DNA of 45,633 nt from NCBI GenBank assembly GCA_902834055.1, contig CADFHB010000006.1, positions 1 through 45,633 on the forward strand. The letters run 5' to 3'. The notes beneath the pieces are model-generated. The model did no database searches, had not been told where the DNA came from, and saw nothing but the letters and a program-made list of their open reading frames with translations. Shown piece by piece: positions 38,293 through 45,633 of this stretch. Source of the DNA: Lactobacillaceae bacterium (GTDB taxonomy: Bacteria > Bacillota > Bacilli > Lactobacillales > Lactobacillaceae). How positions within the stretch are numbered: the stretch's first letter is position 1; the number at the start of each line of letters is the position of its first letter. The position numbers and the translations under genes are program-made.

Positions 38293-39954
38293 ATGATGAC
38301 AGATATCGAAATTGCTGACCAAGCGGAAATGAAGCCAATTAAAGAGATTGCCGAGCAAATTGGTTTAGGTGAGGATGATATTGAGCAGTACGGTAAGTAC
38401 AAGGCGAAGATCACGCTACCGGTCCAAGCACATCCGGACAAGAAGCATAAGCTGGTCTTGGTCACGTCGATTAACCCGACGCCGGCCGGTGAAGGGAAGT
38501 CGACCGTCCTCGTGGGCCTTGGTGATGCGATGAACCAGCTGGGCCACCAGACTATTATTGCCATGCGGGAACCATCGATGGGGCCAGTCTTTGGAATTAA
38601 GGGTGGTGCCACTGGTGGTGGTTATAGTCAGGTAGTGCCGATGGAAGACATTAACCTCCACTTTACGGGTGACCTGCATGCCTTGACCAGCGCTAACAAT
38701 ACCTTGGCCGCCCTGGTTGATAATTACGTCATGCGGGGCAACGAGCTGGGCTTAGACCCCCGGCGGATCATTTGGAAACGGGTTGAAGACGTCAATGACC
38801 GGGCACTACGGAACGTGGTAACGGGCTTGGGCGGCTTGATGCAGGGGGTTCCCCGGCAGACTGGCTTTGACATTACCGCCGCATCAGAATTGATGGCAAT
38901 CTTGTGCTTATCCACTGACCTGATGGACCTAAAGAAGCGGGTTGGCCAGATCGTGGTGGGTTACTCTTACGATAAGAAGCCAGTGACCGTGGCCGAATTA
39001 GGCTTTGCGGACGCAATCACGATTCTATTAAAGGATGCCATCAAGCCGAACCTGGTCCAAACGCTGGACCACACTCCAACCATTATCCACGGGGGACCGT
39101 TTGCCAACATCGCCCACGGCTGTAATAGTGTGCTGGCAACTCGGACAGCCCTCCAGTTAGCGGATTACACGGTAACCGAATCCGGCTTTGGTGCCGACCT
39201 GGGGGCCGAAAAGTTCATGGACATTAAGCGCCGGGTCCTCGGCAAGAACCCTGACGCGGTGGTAATCGTTGCCACGGTCCGGGCGTTGGAATACAACGGG
39301 GGTGCCGATCTGGCGGACCTCAAGGACGAACACCTGGCCGAATTGAAGAAGGGGATGGCCAACCTTAACCGCCACATTAAGAATATGCAGCGGTACGGGG
39401 TCCCGTTGGTCGTGGCCATTAACCATTTCGCAACCGATACCGCAGCGGAAATCAAGCTGATCGAAGATAATTGCCAGCAGCTCGGGGTCAACGTGGTAAC
39501 GGCTGATGCTTGGTCCCAGGGCGGTGCCGGTACCCATGACCTGGCAAAGGAAGTCGTTAAGTTGGCTAACCAGGAGAGCGACTTCCACGAGTTATACGGC
39601 CTGGACGCAACGCCGGAAGAGAAGATTCGGACCGTGGCTACCAAAATTTACGGGGCCAAGGCGGTTGAATTTAGTCGGGCAGCGCAACGGCAGTTAAAGC
39701 AGTTCCACGAATTGGGCTGGGATAAGCTGCCGGTCTGCATTGCCAAGACCCAGTACTCCTTTACCGATGACCAGACCCAGCTGGGGGCACCAACGGACTT
39801 TGTCTTCCATATCCGGGGACTAGTGCCGAAGTTAGGTGCCGGGTTCATCGTCGCTTTATCTGGTAACATGATGACCATGCCGGGCCTCTCCAAGGTACCA
39901 GCGGCCGTTAACATGACTATTGATAAGGATGGGAAGATTACCGGTTTATTCTAA
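38293..39954 (+). CDS. fhs: Formate-tetrahydrofolate ligase
   Basis: 553 aa, normal for the family. It makes 10-formyl-THF from formate, THF and ATP for purine and fMet synthesis. Seen are the P-loop-like T-P-A-G-E-G-K-S-T near residue 60, and [19 protein letters not shown] just after. The [10 protein letters not shown] and [11 protein letters not shown] segments of the family lie at about 270-300. AAAGGGG precedes tandem ATGs at 38293/38296. Confidence 0.97.
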   Translation: MMTDIEIADQAEMKPIKEIAEQIGLGEDDIEQYGKYKAKITLPVQAHPDKKHKLVLVTSINPTPAGEGKSTVLVGLGDAMNQLGHQTIIAMREPSMGPVFGIKGGATGGGYSQVVPMEDINLHFTGDLHALTSANNTLAALVDNYVMRGNELGLDPRRIIWKRVEDVNDRALRNVVTGLGGLMQGVPRQTGFDITAASELMAILCLSTDLMDLKKRVGQIVVGYSYDKKPVTVAELGFADAITILLKDAIKPNLVQTLDHTPTIIHGGPFANIAHGCNSVLATRTALQLADYTVTESGFGADLGAEKFMDIKRRVLGKNPDAVVIVATVRALEYNGGADLADLKDEHLAELKKGMANLNRHIKNMQRYGVPLVVAINHFATDTAAEIKLIEDNCQQLGVNVVTADAWSQGGAGTHDLAKEVVKLANQESDFHELYGLDATPEEKIRTVATKIYGAKAVEFSRAAQRQLKQFHELGWDKLPVCIAKTQYSFTDDQTQLGAPTDFVFHIRGLVPKLGAGFIVALSGNMMTMPGLSKVPAAVNMTIDKDGKITGLF

Positions 39955-39969
39955 ATTAAAATATCTATA

Positions 39970-40127
39970 AAGGGAGTGAGACAGAACTAGCTTGCTAGTT
40001 CGTCTTCGAACCCCCCGCAAGCACAAATAGGCCTCCAGTGTTCGGCTTTGCCGGGCACTGGAGGCCATTTGTGTACTGCGCTGTTCGTACTTTAGCTAGG
40101 CTGTAGAGCTTATGTCACAGCCCCTTA
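39970..40127 (-). repeat. Dispersed intergenic hairpin repeat, copy 4
   Basis: This copy is about 158 bp, in the same orientation as copy 3. It begins AAGGGAGTGAGACAGAACTAGC and ends CTTATGTCACAGCCCCTT. The central hairpin GGCCTCCAGTGTTCGG / CCGGGCACTGGAGGCC is nearly perfect. The two ends (AGGGAGTGAGACAGAA and, reversed, AGGGGCTGTGACATAA) look like imperfect terminal inverted repeats. Confidence 0.87.
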
Positions 40128-40145
40128 TGTAATAAATACGAATTG

Positions 40146-40886
40146 TTAGGCGTACACCTTGGTGAGGGCTAATAATTTGTGGGCATGGCGGCGTGACAGG
40201 GGACAGGAGAGGCCAGTGTAAAATTCCGCCCGGTGGTAATAAAAATCAACCTTGCAGACTTGGCAGGGATTGACGAGGAATCTGCGGTGCGCACGGAAAA
40301 AGTAGGGATTAGCTTGCTCAATTTCATGGAGGTTCTGGTGAATCTGAATCGTTTGGTGGTCAGCCGTTACCATTGTGCTGGCGTGACTATTCGTTTGGTT
40401 AGAGGTGAAGTAACAGATGCGGTTAATCGGAATGGTTGAGACGTGGTTGTAAGACTTATAGGTAAATAGTGGCGTCGATGATGCCTTTGAACTTTCTTTA
40501 ATAATCGCTTTAAAATCGGTGCTTAGTTCTTGGAGAACGTTCCCCTGGTCCTTGGCAATGAAGTCGAGCGCGCTAACCCGGTACTTGCAGGTTGTATAAA
40601 GAAGTTCGTCATGAGTTGTGATGAAGATGATCTTAGCTTGGTGGTCGTGCCGACGAATTTGCAGGCTCATTTGCAGGCCCGCGCGACTATTACCATTGAT
40701 TTCAATATCGAGGATAAAAATATTATTCGGACTGGCTACGGGGAGGGCCGCGCACAGCTGACTAGTTGAACTACAGAGGGTTACTTGGGTACCAGTGAGG
40801 TGCAGTTTGTTGCTAATCAGATTGACGATCCCTTTATAGTAGCTCAGTAAGCGTAGATTATCCTCCATGATGAATACTTTTAACAT
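40146..40886 (-). CDS. LytTR-family response regulator, orphan (AgrA/ComE-like)
   Basis: 246 aa. A receiver domain (about 1-125; acidic E8-D9, phospho-acceptor D60 in F-I-L-D-I-E-I-N) is joined to a LytTR DNA-binding domain (about 145-243; F-F-R-A-H-R-R-F-L-V-N motif). This architecture is used in peptide quorum-sensing systems. No kinase, peptide precursor or exporter gene is seen beside it. It reads leftward, away from two cell-surface genes; whether it controls them is unknown. Confidence 0.92.
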   Translation of the reverse strand: MLKVFIMEDNLRLLSYYKGIVNLISNKLHLTGTQVTLCSSTSQLCAALPVASPNNIFILDIEINGNSRAGLQMSLQIRRHDHQAKIIFITTHDELLYTTCKYRVSALDFIAKDQGNVLQELSTDFKAIIKESSKASSTPLFTYKSYNHVSTIPINRICYFTSNQTNSHASTMVTADHQTIQIHQNLHEIEQANPYFFRAHRRFLVNPCQVCKVDFYYHRAEFYTGLSCPLSRRHAHKLLALTKVYA

Positions 40887-40965
40887 TTTGTCTCCCCCTA
40901 ATTAGTTATGAATATACTATATTTTAGGAACACCGTTGAATATTAAATTCAGTTTGTGACTCGAG

Positions 40966-40993
40966 CCTGAAAAAATGAGGCGCCTTTTTCAGG
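40966..40993. repeat. Inverted repeat between the LytTR gene and the surface gene
   Basis: CCTGAAAAA pairs with TTTTTCAGG around a GC-rich loop. It lies in the divergent intergenic region and could be an operator or hairpin; no T-run consistent with either gene ending there. Confidence 0.4.
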
Positions 40994-41030
40994 GAAATGG
41001 GTTAAAAACGGGAAAAGGGGAAGGAATACC

Positions 41031-41059
41031 TTAAAGAATGTTATTAGCTTTCTTATACT
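41031..41059 (+). promoter_or_regulatory. Probable promoter of the surface-protein gene
   Basis: TTAAAG and TATACT are separated by 17 bp, about 35 bp before the start codon. Confidence 0.55.
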
Positions 41060-41093
41060 AAAATAGTCATAAAATTTTAGGGAGGAACTATTC

Positions 41094-43044
41094 ATGCTTA
41101 AGGAACATAAGAAGATGTACAAGTCTGGGAAGAGTTGGGTAGTCGCTTCGCTAGCGGTTGCTGCACTGGGTATTTTTAGCATGCAAACGGGAGTTGCTGC
41201 TGATAGTACGGTAGTTGACGCTACGCCGCAGTCATTGGCGACGACCGCTACGAATGCCCAACAAGTTCAGTCAGCCCAGGAAGCCGTCAATCAAAAGCAG
41301 ACCCAGGTTGACCAGCTTCAGCAAAAGCTTCAAATAAGTCAAGACAATTTATCAAAGGACCAGCAAACGCTGCAGGATGCCCAGGCAATGGCAGGTGGTC
41401 AAGACCAGGCCGCGGCACTTCAAAATGCTAGGGATAAGGTTAACCAAGACCAGGATGCCGTTAAGAATTCTCAACAAACACTTCATCAGGCACAAGGACA
41501 GCTGCCAGCGAATGCAACGCAGTTGAAGGATAACCTGACAAATGCCGAAAACGAATATAATAAGTATAACGTGATCGGCTTCTTTAACTACTTAAAGACT
41601 AAGTATGCCGGTAATGTCCAGCTAGTTCAAGACGGTAATACCGCCATTCAAATGTTAGAAGGGAAGACGGTGACGATTAACGGCCACCAACTGGTTAAGG
41701 CACCATGGTATGACAAAAGCATTAAGGGTAAGTTGTTCTCTATTGGTGACGTATATAATCCAGATAAGTTTGCGGCAACTAACTTTGAAAGGATTTTGGA
41801 AAACTACGTAGATCTTTACCAGGGCGATCCGCTTAGTTGGCAAAGTCAACGCAGTAAGTTTTTGAAGAAGTATGCTAAGGACCAGCCGAAGGGTATTACG
41901 GCGGTTAACCAGTCGAAACTTTCACTAAGTGCGATGGCGGCTGCCATGCTGGATAGCCAAAATACGAGTGTTCACCATAATGACACGAGTAGTTACTACG
42001 GTAATGCCTTTATGGCCGCAGTGAACTTAAAGGGTGATAATACAGACTTTACCATTGAGAGCATGTTGGATGCGTTAAGCCTTAATAAGGATAATGATGG
42101 TCGTCGGTCGCTTAGTGACATTTTGCAGAGTGAAGATAGTATTAAGAAAGCGACGATTGAAAATTCATTTAACGGGGAAGGTAGCGGAGGTTACCATTAG
42201 TCCTGCACAGTCAGGGTATTCGGAATCACAGTATCAATACGCATTGCATACCGTAGACCCATTCATTAAGGCAATGGGCTTTGGTGGAATGATTGGTACT
42301 CGCGAATATGTCTTCACCGACCAGCCCGGGACGTGTGAGGGTGCTAACTTTATAAGTGACCTAAACGATTATCTGAGCCAAAATGGCATTTCAAAGACTG
42401 GTGACGTTGCAGACTATGAACATGCTAAGGCGGCCCTTGCTAAGCTTCAAACTGCTCAGGATGCTTACGCAGCGGTTGCTAAGCAAGAAGATGTTATTGC
42501 GAAGGCCCAAGCTGACTTGAATCAGCAGCAAAAGCAACTGAAGCAAGACCAAGCGCACTTACAACAGTTGCAAAAGGCAGCTAGTGATAGTAAGCAAACT
42601 GCTGCCCAAAAGCAAGCCGCAGTTAACAATGATAAAAAAGACATTGCCCAAACTAACAGCCAATTAACGACGGCCAAGGGTGAGTTGACTCAGGCACAAG
42701 CTAAGTTGGCCCAGCTACAACAGAGTTTGACGGGGCAGACTGGGACGGTGGACCACCATGACGGTCAGAATGCTGGCGATCAGGGGACGGTTGCTACCGG
42801 TACTGATGCTGTTACTGGTCCAACAACCGCTACTGCGGCAGCTAGTCAGGTATTGCCGGCTGCACCAGTCCGCTTGTCAGCTGCTTCCGTAACAAAGTTG
42901 TCGACCGCTACTGCTCAGCGGTCAGTTGCTAATGCTACTAAGTTGCCACAAACTGGTACGCAAGACTCTGCTGCAGTAATGGTATTAGGCGCATTAACTA
43001 CGATGCTTGGTTTAGGACTGGCAGCAAAGAAACGCGAATTCTAA
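41094..43044 (+). pseudogene. SEC10/PgrA-like surface protein, LPQTG-anchored, frameshifted
   Basis: The first frame (41094-42200, 368 aa) has a KxYKxGKxW signal peptide (K-M-Y-K-S-G-K-S-W, residues 7-15) and a Gln-rich coiled coil (about 50-130). It then carries the first part of a surface-exclusion-type domain. It stops at TAG 42198, but the domain continues in the +1 frame from about 42175 (from V-T-I-S-P-A-Q-S-G-Y) to 43044. That part adds a second coiled coil (about 42430-42730), a Thr/Ala linker, LPQTG at 42943-42957, a hydrophobic helix and a K-K-R-E-F tail. Dropping one G from GGGG at 42174-42177 gives an unbroken 650-codon reading (N-G-K-V-A-E-V-T-I-S). This could be a real mutation, an assembly error or slippage. 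As it stands, the exported N-terminal half would lack its wall anchor. Confidence 0.85.
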
Positions 43045-43066
43045 ATATTGATAAACTAGCTCAATA

Positions 43067-43114
43067 AAATGGCATCTCACGACCTGGGATTAATGATCGG
43101 GGGATGCCATTTTT
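43067..43114 (+). terminator. Terminator after the surface-protein gene
   Basis: AAATGGCATC pairs with GATGCCATTT across a loop of about 24 nt and is followed by T's. Confidence 0.75.
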
Positions 43115-43197
43115 CTGCTTGCCTGTCTACTAGATGGTGCTATCATGAACTTGTCATTGCATTAAATGATGATTCGATATATTTGGAGGCGATTACA

Positions 43198-45630
43198 TTG
43201 ATAATTGATTTTAATCACGCCAAGAAAGTTGCGGCGGGGTGTGCGGCGTTAACAAGTTGTGCATTCTTGCTGTGGGTAAATCAAAACAGCGTTCAGGCGG
43301 ATGCCCAACAACCAGCACCAGTTGTTCAACAAAGTGCTGGTCAGGTAACGAATAGTGTTTCGCTGCAAAATGGGGGGTCGCAAGCCGCTCCTAACGACCA
43401 TGGCAACTACGCCTACCTTGATCAAGCCCAAATTGATGATCACGGTTGCTTAACGGTTAGCGGTTGGCACGCCACCAGTGCCGCACAAAACCGTCCCTAC
43501 CACTACATCATTGCTTTAAACGGGACGGACAAGACCGAATTAGCCCGGCAAAATGTTACCGACCAAGAAGTTGCCCGTCCGGATGTTGCTAAGGTCCACC
43601 CCGTTTATGGTGCCAGTCAGTCGGGCTTTAAGACTAGTTTTAACCTGGGTAAGCGGTGGACCAATTTAAACCAGGTTCAGATCATTAGTCGTTACACTGA
43701 CGATGCTCAAGGAAACGGGAATGCGGTTGATTATTGGTTTGCGCCAATCACAATTGCCCGGCAGAACCATGCTAACTTAGACCGCGCGACAGTTGCTGAT
43801 AACCACCTAGTTGTAACCGGCTGGCACGCCACCAATCTAGCCGTTAATAAGTCCCATCGGTTCATCATCGTTTACGACCGGACCGCCGGCAAAGAAGTCG
43901 CCCGAGAAGCGGTCACTGATGTTGCCCGTCCGGACGTTGCTAAAGTGTTCCCGGGCGTTGCGGATGCCAGTCAGTCTGGCTTTGAAGTTAAGATTCCGCT
44001 TACTAATATCAAGTTTAACCATGAATTGCAAATCATCAGTCGCTACTCGGGAGCTGCTGATGGTAATAGCAACTATGTTGACTACTGGTTTAGCCCAATT
44101 ACGAATGGCGATGTAGTTAACCGGGGTAACTTAGATGCCTTTGACATTAGCGATGGTCAGTACCTGGTCGTGACTGGTTGGCACGCCACCAACTTATCAT
44201 CCTTTGAAAAGCACCGGGTTGCTATTTTGTATGACGATACTGACCGCTATCAAGTAGCGACGGTACCAACGACAACCGTTAAGCGGGATGACGTTGCCAA
44301 AGCGTTCCCTACTATTCCTGGTGCTGACCAAAGTGGTTTTGTCGGCCGCTTTGACTTATCAAAACTCCATTTATATCCGGGTCATCGCTACACGATTATT
44401 AGTCGTTACTCAACCGGCAGTGATAGCACCGCAGAAGATTACAGTGATTACACCAGCACCACGCCAGTAGCATTAGACCACCAGGGGTATAACTTCGATA
44501 GTATCCAAATGACCAAGGATGGTCTTAAGGTTTCTGGTTGGATGATTAGCGACCAGTCAATGGGCTGGCCATATGCCTACCTGATTGTTTTAAATAATGG
44601 CCAAGAGGTCGATAGGGCCGCTGTTAAATTAACGGAACGTCCAGATGTTGCTAAGGCTTACAGCAGTACTTTTAATAGTGCGCACAGCGGCTTTTCAACC
44701 CTTATTCCATTTGACCCGGCCGCAGTCACTGGTACGATGCAAGTAATCTTACGATTTACTGGTGATTCAAGTGGTAACAGTCAGTTTACCGACCAATATT
44801 CACCCCGCTATGCCGCTAACGCTGGTAACTTTGACCAGATCCAGGTCAATGGCAACCAACTATATGTAGCTGGCTGGCACGCAAGTAACCAGGCGGTCGG
44901 TAAACCATATGAATACCTGATCTTCTTAAACCAGAATGGTCAGGAACTATATCGGCAACGGGTACTAGACATTAACCGGACCCGGGCTGATGTGGCCAAA
45001 GTTTATCCGGCAACTTATAACAGTGGGCAATCTGGCTACCAACTTGGCTTTACGATGCCGGCTAGTTTGCGGCAACAAGCGGTTTATGTAATTCACCGCT
45101 TTACCGATGATCCAGCCGGTAATGGACACTTTGCTGACTATCAGTCTGGTTTGGTTTCACTCGGGGTAATGCGGATGCCAATTGACTACCGCCAGCCATC
45201 TGAATACGCGCCGTACCCGAATGTTCGTCAATTAAATAATTTCTGGATCAATGTCCGGATCCGCCAGAACAGGGTTTACTTAATGAACGGTAATAATGTT
45301 GTTTACACAATGTATTGTTCGGCCGGTTACTATGATCATGGTATTAGCACGACCCCAACCGGGACTTACTATGTCCAAGCTGAACGGGGCAACAGTTTCT
45401 ACAATGGCTCACTAGGCGAAGGGGCCAACTATTGGACGTCGTTTTTGGAACATGGTGTTTACCTCTTCCACACGGTGCCAACTGATGCTAATGGTAATTA
45501 TAAACCTTACGAGGCTTCCCAACTAGGAATTAACCAGGGGTCGCACGGGTGCATTCGGCTATCCGTGCCTGATGCCTACTGGTTCATGCACAATGTGCCG
45601 ACCGGAACGAAGGTTGTAATTGAAAATTAA
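43198..45630 (+). CDS. Secreted L,D-transpeptidase with five tandem repeat domains
   Basis: 810 aa from TTG 43198, 8 bp after TGGAGG; the open frame extends to 43069, but that start lies in the terminator of the previous gene. A signal peptide (hydrophobic about 11-28, cleavage near A-D-A at 34-36) is followed by a short linker. Then come five repeats of about 113-120 residues starting near 70, 190, 308, 428 and 541. Each has [VA]-[ST]-G-W-H-A (G-W-M-I in repeat 4), R-x-D-V-A-K, S-G-[FY], and I-I-S-R-Y or a related strand. A YkuD domain fills about 680-810, with F-H-T and the catalytic S-H-G-C-I-R-L motif (C785). YkuD enzymes form 3-3 crosslinks or attach proteins to peptidoglycan. The repeats may bind cell-wall polymer, which is inference. 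There is no LPxTG motif. Confidence 0.9.
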   Translation: MIIDFNHAKKVAAGCAALTSCAFLLWVNQNSVQADAQQPAPVVQQSAGQVTNSVSLQNGGSQAAPNDHGNYAYLDQAQIDDHGCLTVSGWHATSAAQNRPYHYIIALNGTDKTELARQNVTDQEVARPDVAKVHPVYGASQSGFKTSFNLGKRWTNLNQVQIISRYTDDAQGNGNAVDYWFAPITIARQNHANLDRATVADNHLVVTGWHATNLAVNKSHRFIIVYDRTAGKEVAREAVTDVARPDVAKVFPGVADASQSGFEVKIPLTNIKFNHELQIISRYSGAADGNSNYVDYWFSPITNGDVVNRGNLDAFDISDGQYLVVTGWHATNLSSFEKHRVAILYDDTDRYQVATVPTTTVKRDDVAKAFPTIPGADQSGFVGRFDLSKLHLYPGHRYTIISRYSTGSDSTAEDYSDYTSTTPVALDHQGYNFDSIQMTKDGLKVSGWMISDQSMGWPYAYLIVLNNGQEVDRAAVKLTERPDVAKAYSSTFNSAHSGFSTLIPFDPAAVTGTMQVILRFTGDSSGNSQFTDQYSPRYAANAGNFDQIQVNGNQLYVAGWHASNQAVGKPYEYLIFLNQNGQELYRQRVLDINRTRADVAKVYPATYNSGQSGYQLGFTMPASLRQQAVYVIHRFTDDPAGNGHFADYQSGLVSLGVMRMPIDYRQPSEYAPYPNVRQLNNFWINVRIRQNRVYLMNGNNVVYTMYCSAGYYDHGISTTPTGTYYVQAERGNSFYNGSLGEGANYWTSFLEHGVYLFHTVPTDANGNYKPYEASQLGINQGSHGCIRLSVPDAYWFMHNVPTGTKVVIEN

Positions 45631-45633
45631 AAT

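Noticed and set aside
43069..43197. Extended N-terminus of the L,D-transpeptidase
   Set aside because: It runs through a terminator hairpin and would bury the signal peptide; TTG 43198 has TGGAGG at good spacing.
43405..45180. Tandem repeats as a DNA satellite or CRISPR-like array
   Set aside because: They are protein-level repeats of about 350 bp with diverged DNA; no short identical repeats with spacers occur anywhere in the window.

Overview
The window looks like ordinary chromosome of a heterofermentative lactic acid bacterium, most likely Limosilactobacillus (L. fermentum/reuteri group). The reasons are a GC content near 50% with CGG-rich arginine codons, KxYKxGKxW and LPQTG surface-protein signals, T-box and PyrR leaders, a GuaB without CBS domains, and an L-2-hydroxyisocaproate dehydrogenase. 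I see no rRNA, tRNA, IS element, prophage or CRISPR array. The rsmG-noc-soj-spo0J block suggests the replication-origin half of the chromosome.

Layout. 1-1.7 kb: a PAS-domain protein whose acidic tail carries four D-A-[ST]-T-G-A-S motifs, followed directly by an ApbE-type flavin transferase. Neither protein has a signal peptide, so this looks like a cytosolic, multiply flavinylated carrier; it is the most unusual system here. 1.7-7.5 kb: T-box-controlled serS, a glutamine-type ABC transporter (binding-protein/permease fusion plus ATPase), and a second T-box driving an amino-acid permease. 7.5-8.4 kb: a long gene-free stretch with a strong promoter and terminator framing a candidate structured ncRNA of about 310 nt, a decayed dispersed repeat, two cre sites and a candidate operator. 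8.4-10.7 kb: nupC and a nucleoside hydrolase. 10.9-16.6 kb: rsmG, noc, soj (parA), spo0J (parB), a DUF951 gene, ychF and a DUF1129 gene, preceded by a perfect Noc-binding palindrome and a 22-bp palindrome built from parS half-sites. 16.6-21.8 kb: deoC-deoB-pdp-deoD and a SorC/DeoR-type regulator. 21.9-27.6 kb: guaB, an LCP ligase, a VanRS-like two-component system and azlCD. 27.8-31.7 kb: an OFA-type MFS carrier and pyrDFE under PyrR attenuation. 31.9-40 kb: hydroxyacid dehydrogenase, cyclopropane synthase (minus strand), an AI-2E-family protein, alsS-alsD and fhs. 40-45.6 kb: an orphan LytTR regulator, a frameshifted surface-exclusion-type LPQTG protein, and an L,D-transpeptidase with five copies of a domain of about 118 residues.

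How it works together. nupC, the hydrolase and the deo operon form a nucleoside salvage regulon: nupC and deoC share an identical 16-bp upstream sequence and both have cre sites. pyrDFE covers the last de novo UMP steps, and guaB supplies GMP. alsSD diverts pyruvate to acetoin, and the hydroxyacid dehydrogenase gives another NADH sink. Four copies of an intergenic repeat of 160-200 bp each begin 8-16 bp after the stop codon of a transcription unit and may serve as 3' ends.
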